Below are positions 63,919-64,000 of a stretch of 64,000 bases of DNA, piece by piece. The notes under the pieces are model-generated. The model was given only the letters and a program-made list of their open reading frames with translations, was not told the origin of the DNA and made no database searches. The position numbers and the translations under genes were made by a program. The stretch's first letter is position 1; each line of letters starts with the position of its first letter. Origin of the DNA: Zizania palustris (lineage: Eukaryota > Streptophyta > Magnoliopsida > Poales > Poaceae); the NCBI GenBank assembly GCA_019279435.1, contig JAAALK010000285.1, forward strand, positions 70,912,249 to 70,976,248. Direction: 5' to 3'.

Positions 63919-64000
63919 TGTTGGACCGAAAAGGGCGACCAGAGGGGGGGTGAATGAGAGATTTTGAAATTTTAGGCTAAAAATAGCCTTCTATTTTAAA
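63919..64000 (-). repeat. 5' LTR of Copia-A, inner end only
   Basis: The plus strand starts TGTTGGACCGAAAAGGGCGACC and carries the reverse complement of the shared CACCCCCCCTCTGGTCGC motif. It runs off the window. Confidence 0.85.

Noticed and set aside
1..64000. A host gene, tRNA, rRNA or microRNA precursor
   Set aside because: Every long coding stretch maps to a retroelement domain or element-borne gene. I saw no tRNA-like fold outside the PBS matches and no rRNA sequence.

Overview
The window looks like a repeat-rich intergenic block from a grass (Poaceae) genome. I found no host gene, rRNA or tRNA. Nearly every base belongs to one of ten LTR-retrotransposon insertions, many nested inside one another. 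The grass assignment is an inference from the element families: Tat-lineage Ty3/gypsy elements with antisense genes, a RIRE3/RIRE8-like Tekay chromovirus with LTRs of about 3.3 kb, and SIRE/Maximus-type Ty1/copia elements. Species cannot be named from the sequence. Element names used here are my own labels.

Layout. The oldest layer is a minus-strand SIRE-type copia (Copia-A), left in three pieces at 5075-7318, 45606-45616 and 63481-64000. It is broken by three insertions: Tat-1 (1-5074, minus, runs off the left edge), Tat-2 (7319-45605, minus, TSD ATGGC) and Copia-B (45617-63480, minus, TSD TCTAT/TTTAT). Tat-2 is itself split twice. Chromo-M (16163-30802, minus, TSD CATGC) sits in its protease/RT region, and Chromo-P (31283-43556, plus, TSD AGGAC) sits in its gag/protease region. 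The 3' LTR of Chromo-M was hit by Tat-3 (17997 onward), and an intron of Tat-3's antisense gene was hit by Copia-C (21124 onward, plus). A 100-N assembly gap at 25745-25844 hides the other halves of Copia-C, Tat-3 and the Chromo-M 3' LTR and pol. The 5' LTR of Copia-B received a solo copia LTR (53353-55377, TSD GGTTC) and a short gypsy element (55827-61346, TSD GACAA).

LTR comparisons by eye agree with the nesting order: about 5% between the Tat-2 LTRs, about 2% between the Chromo-M LTRs, about 1% for the gypsy element in Copia-B, and about 0.5% for Chromo-P. All elements carry lesions in gag-pol. Chromo-P is young but has at least four single-base frameshifts.

Two things stand out. First, the Tat elements carry a multi-exon gene on the strand opposite gag-pol. 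Tat-2 and Tat-3 share a TATA box, the same TATA-to-ATG distance (103-104 bp), the same phase-1 first intron, a basic NLS-like motif and (in Tat-2) a coiled-coil end. Second, the long chromovirus LTRs, which differ strongly between Chromo-P and Chromo-M, both contain two short exon-like segments. These are joined by a GC-AG intron with a perfect AG|GCAAGT donor, and their differences fall mainly at third codon positions. This looks like a small, acidic, spliced protein encoded inside the LTR, which I do not recognise.
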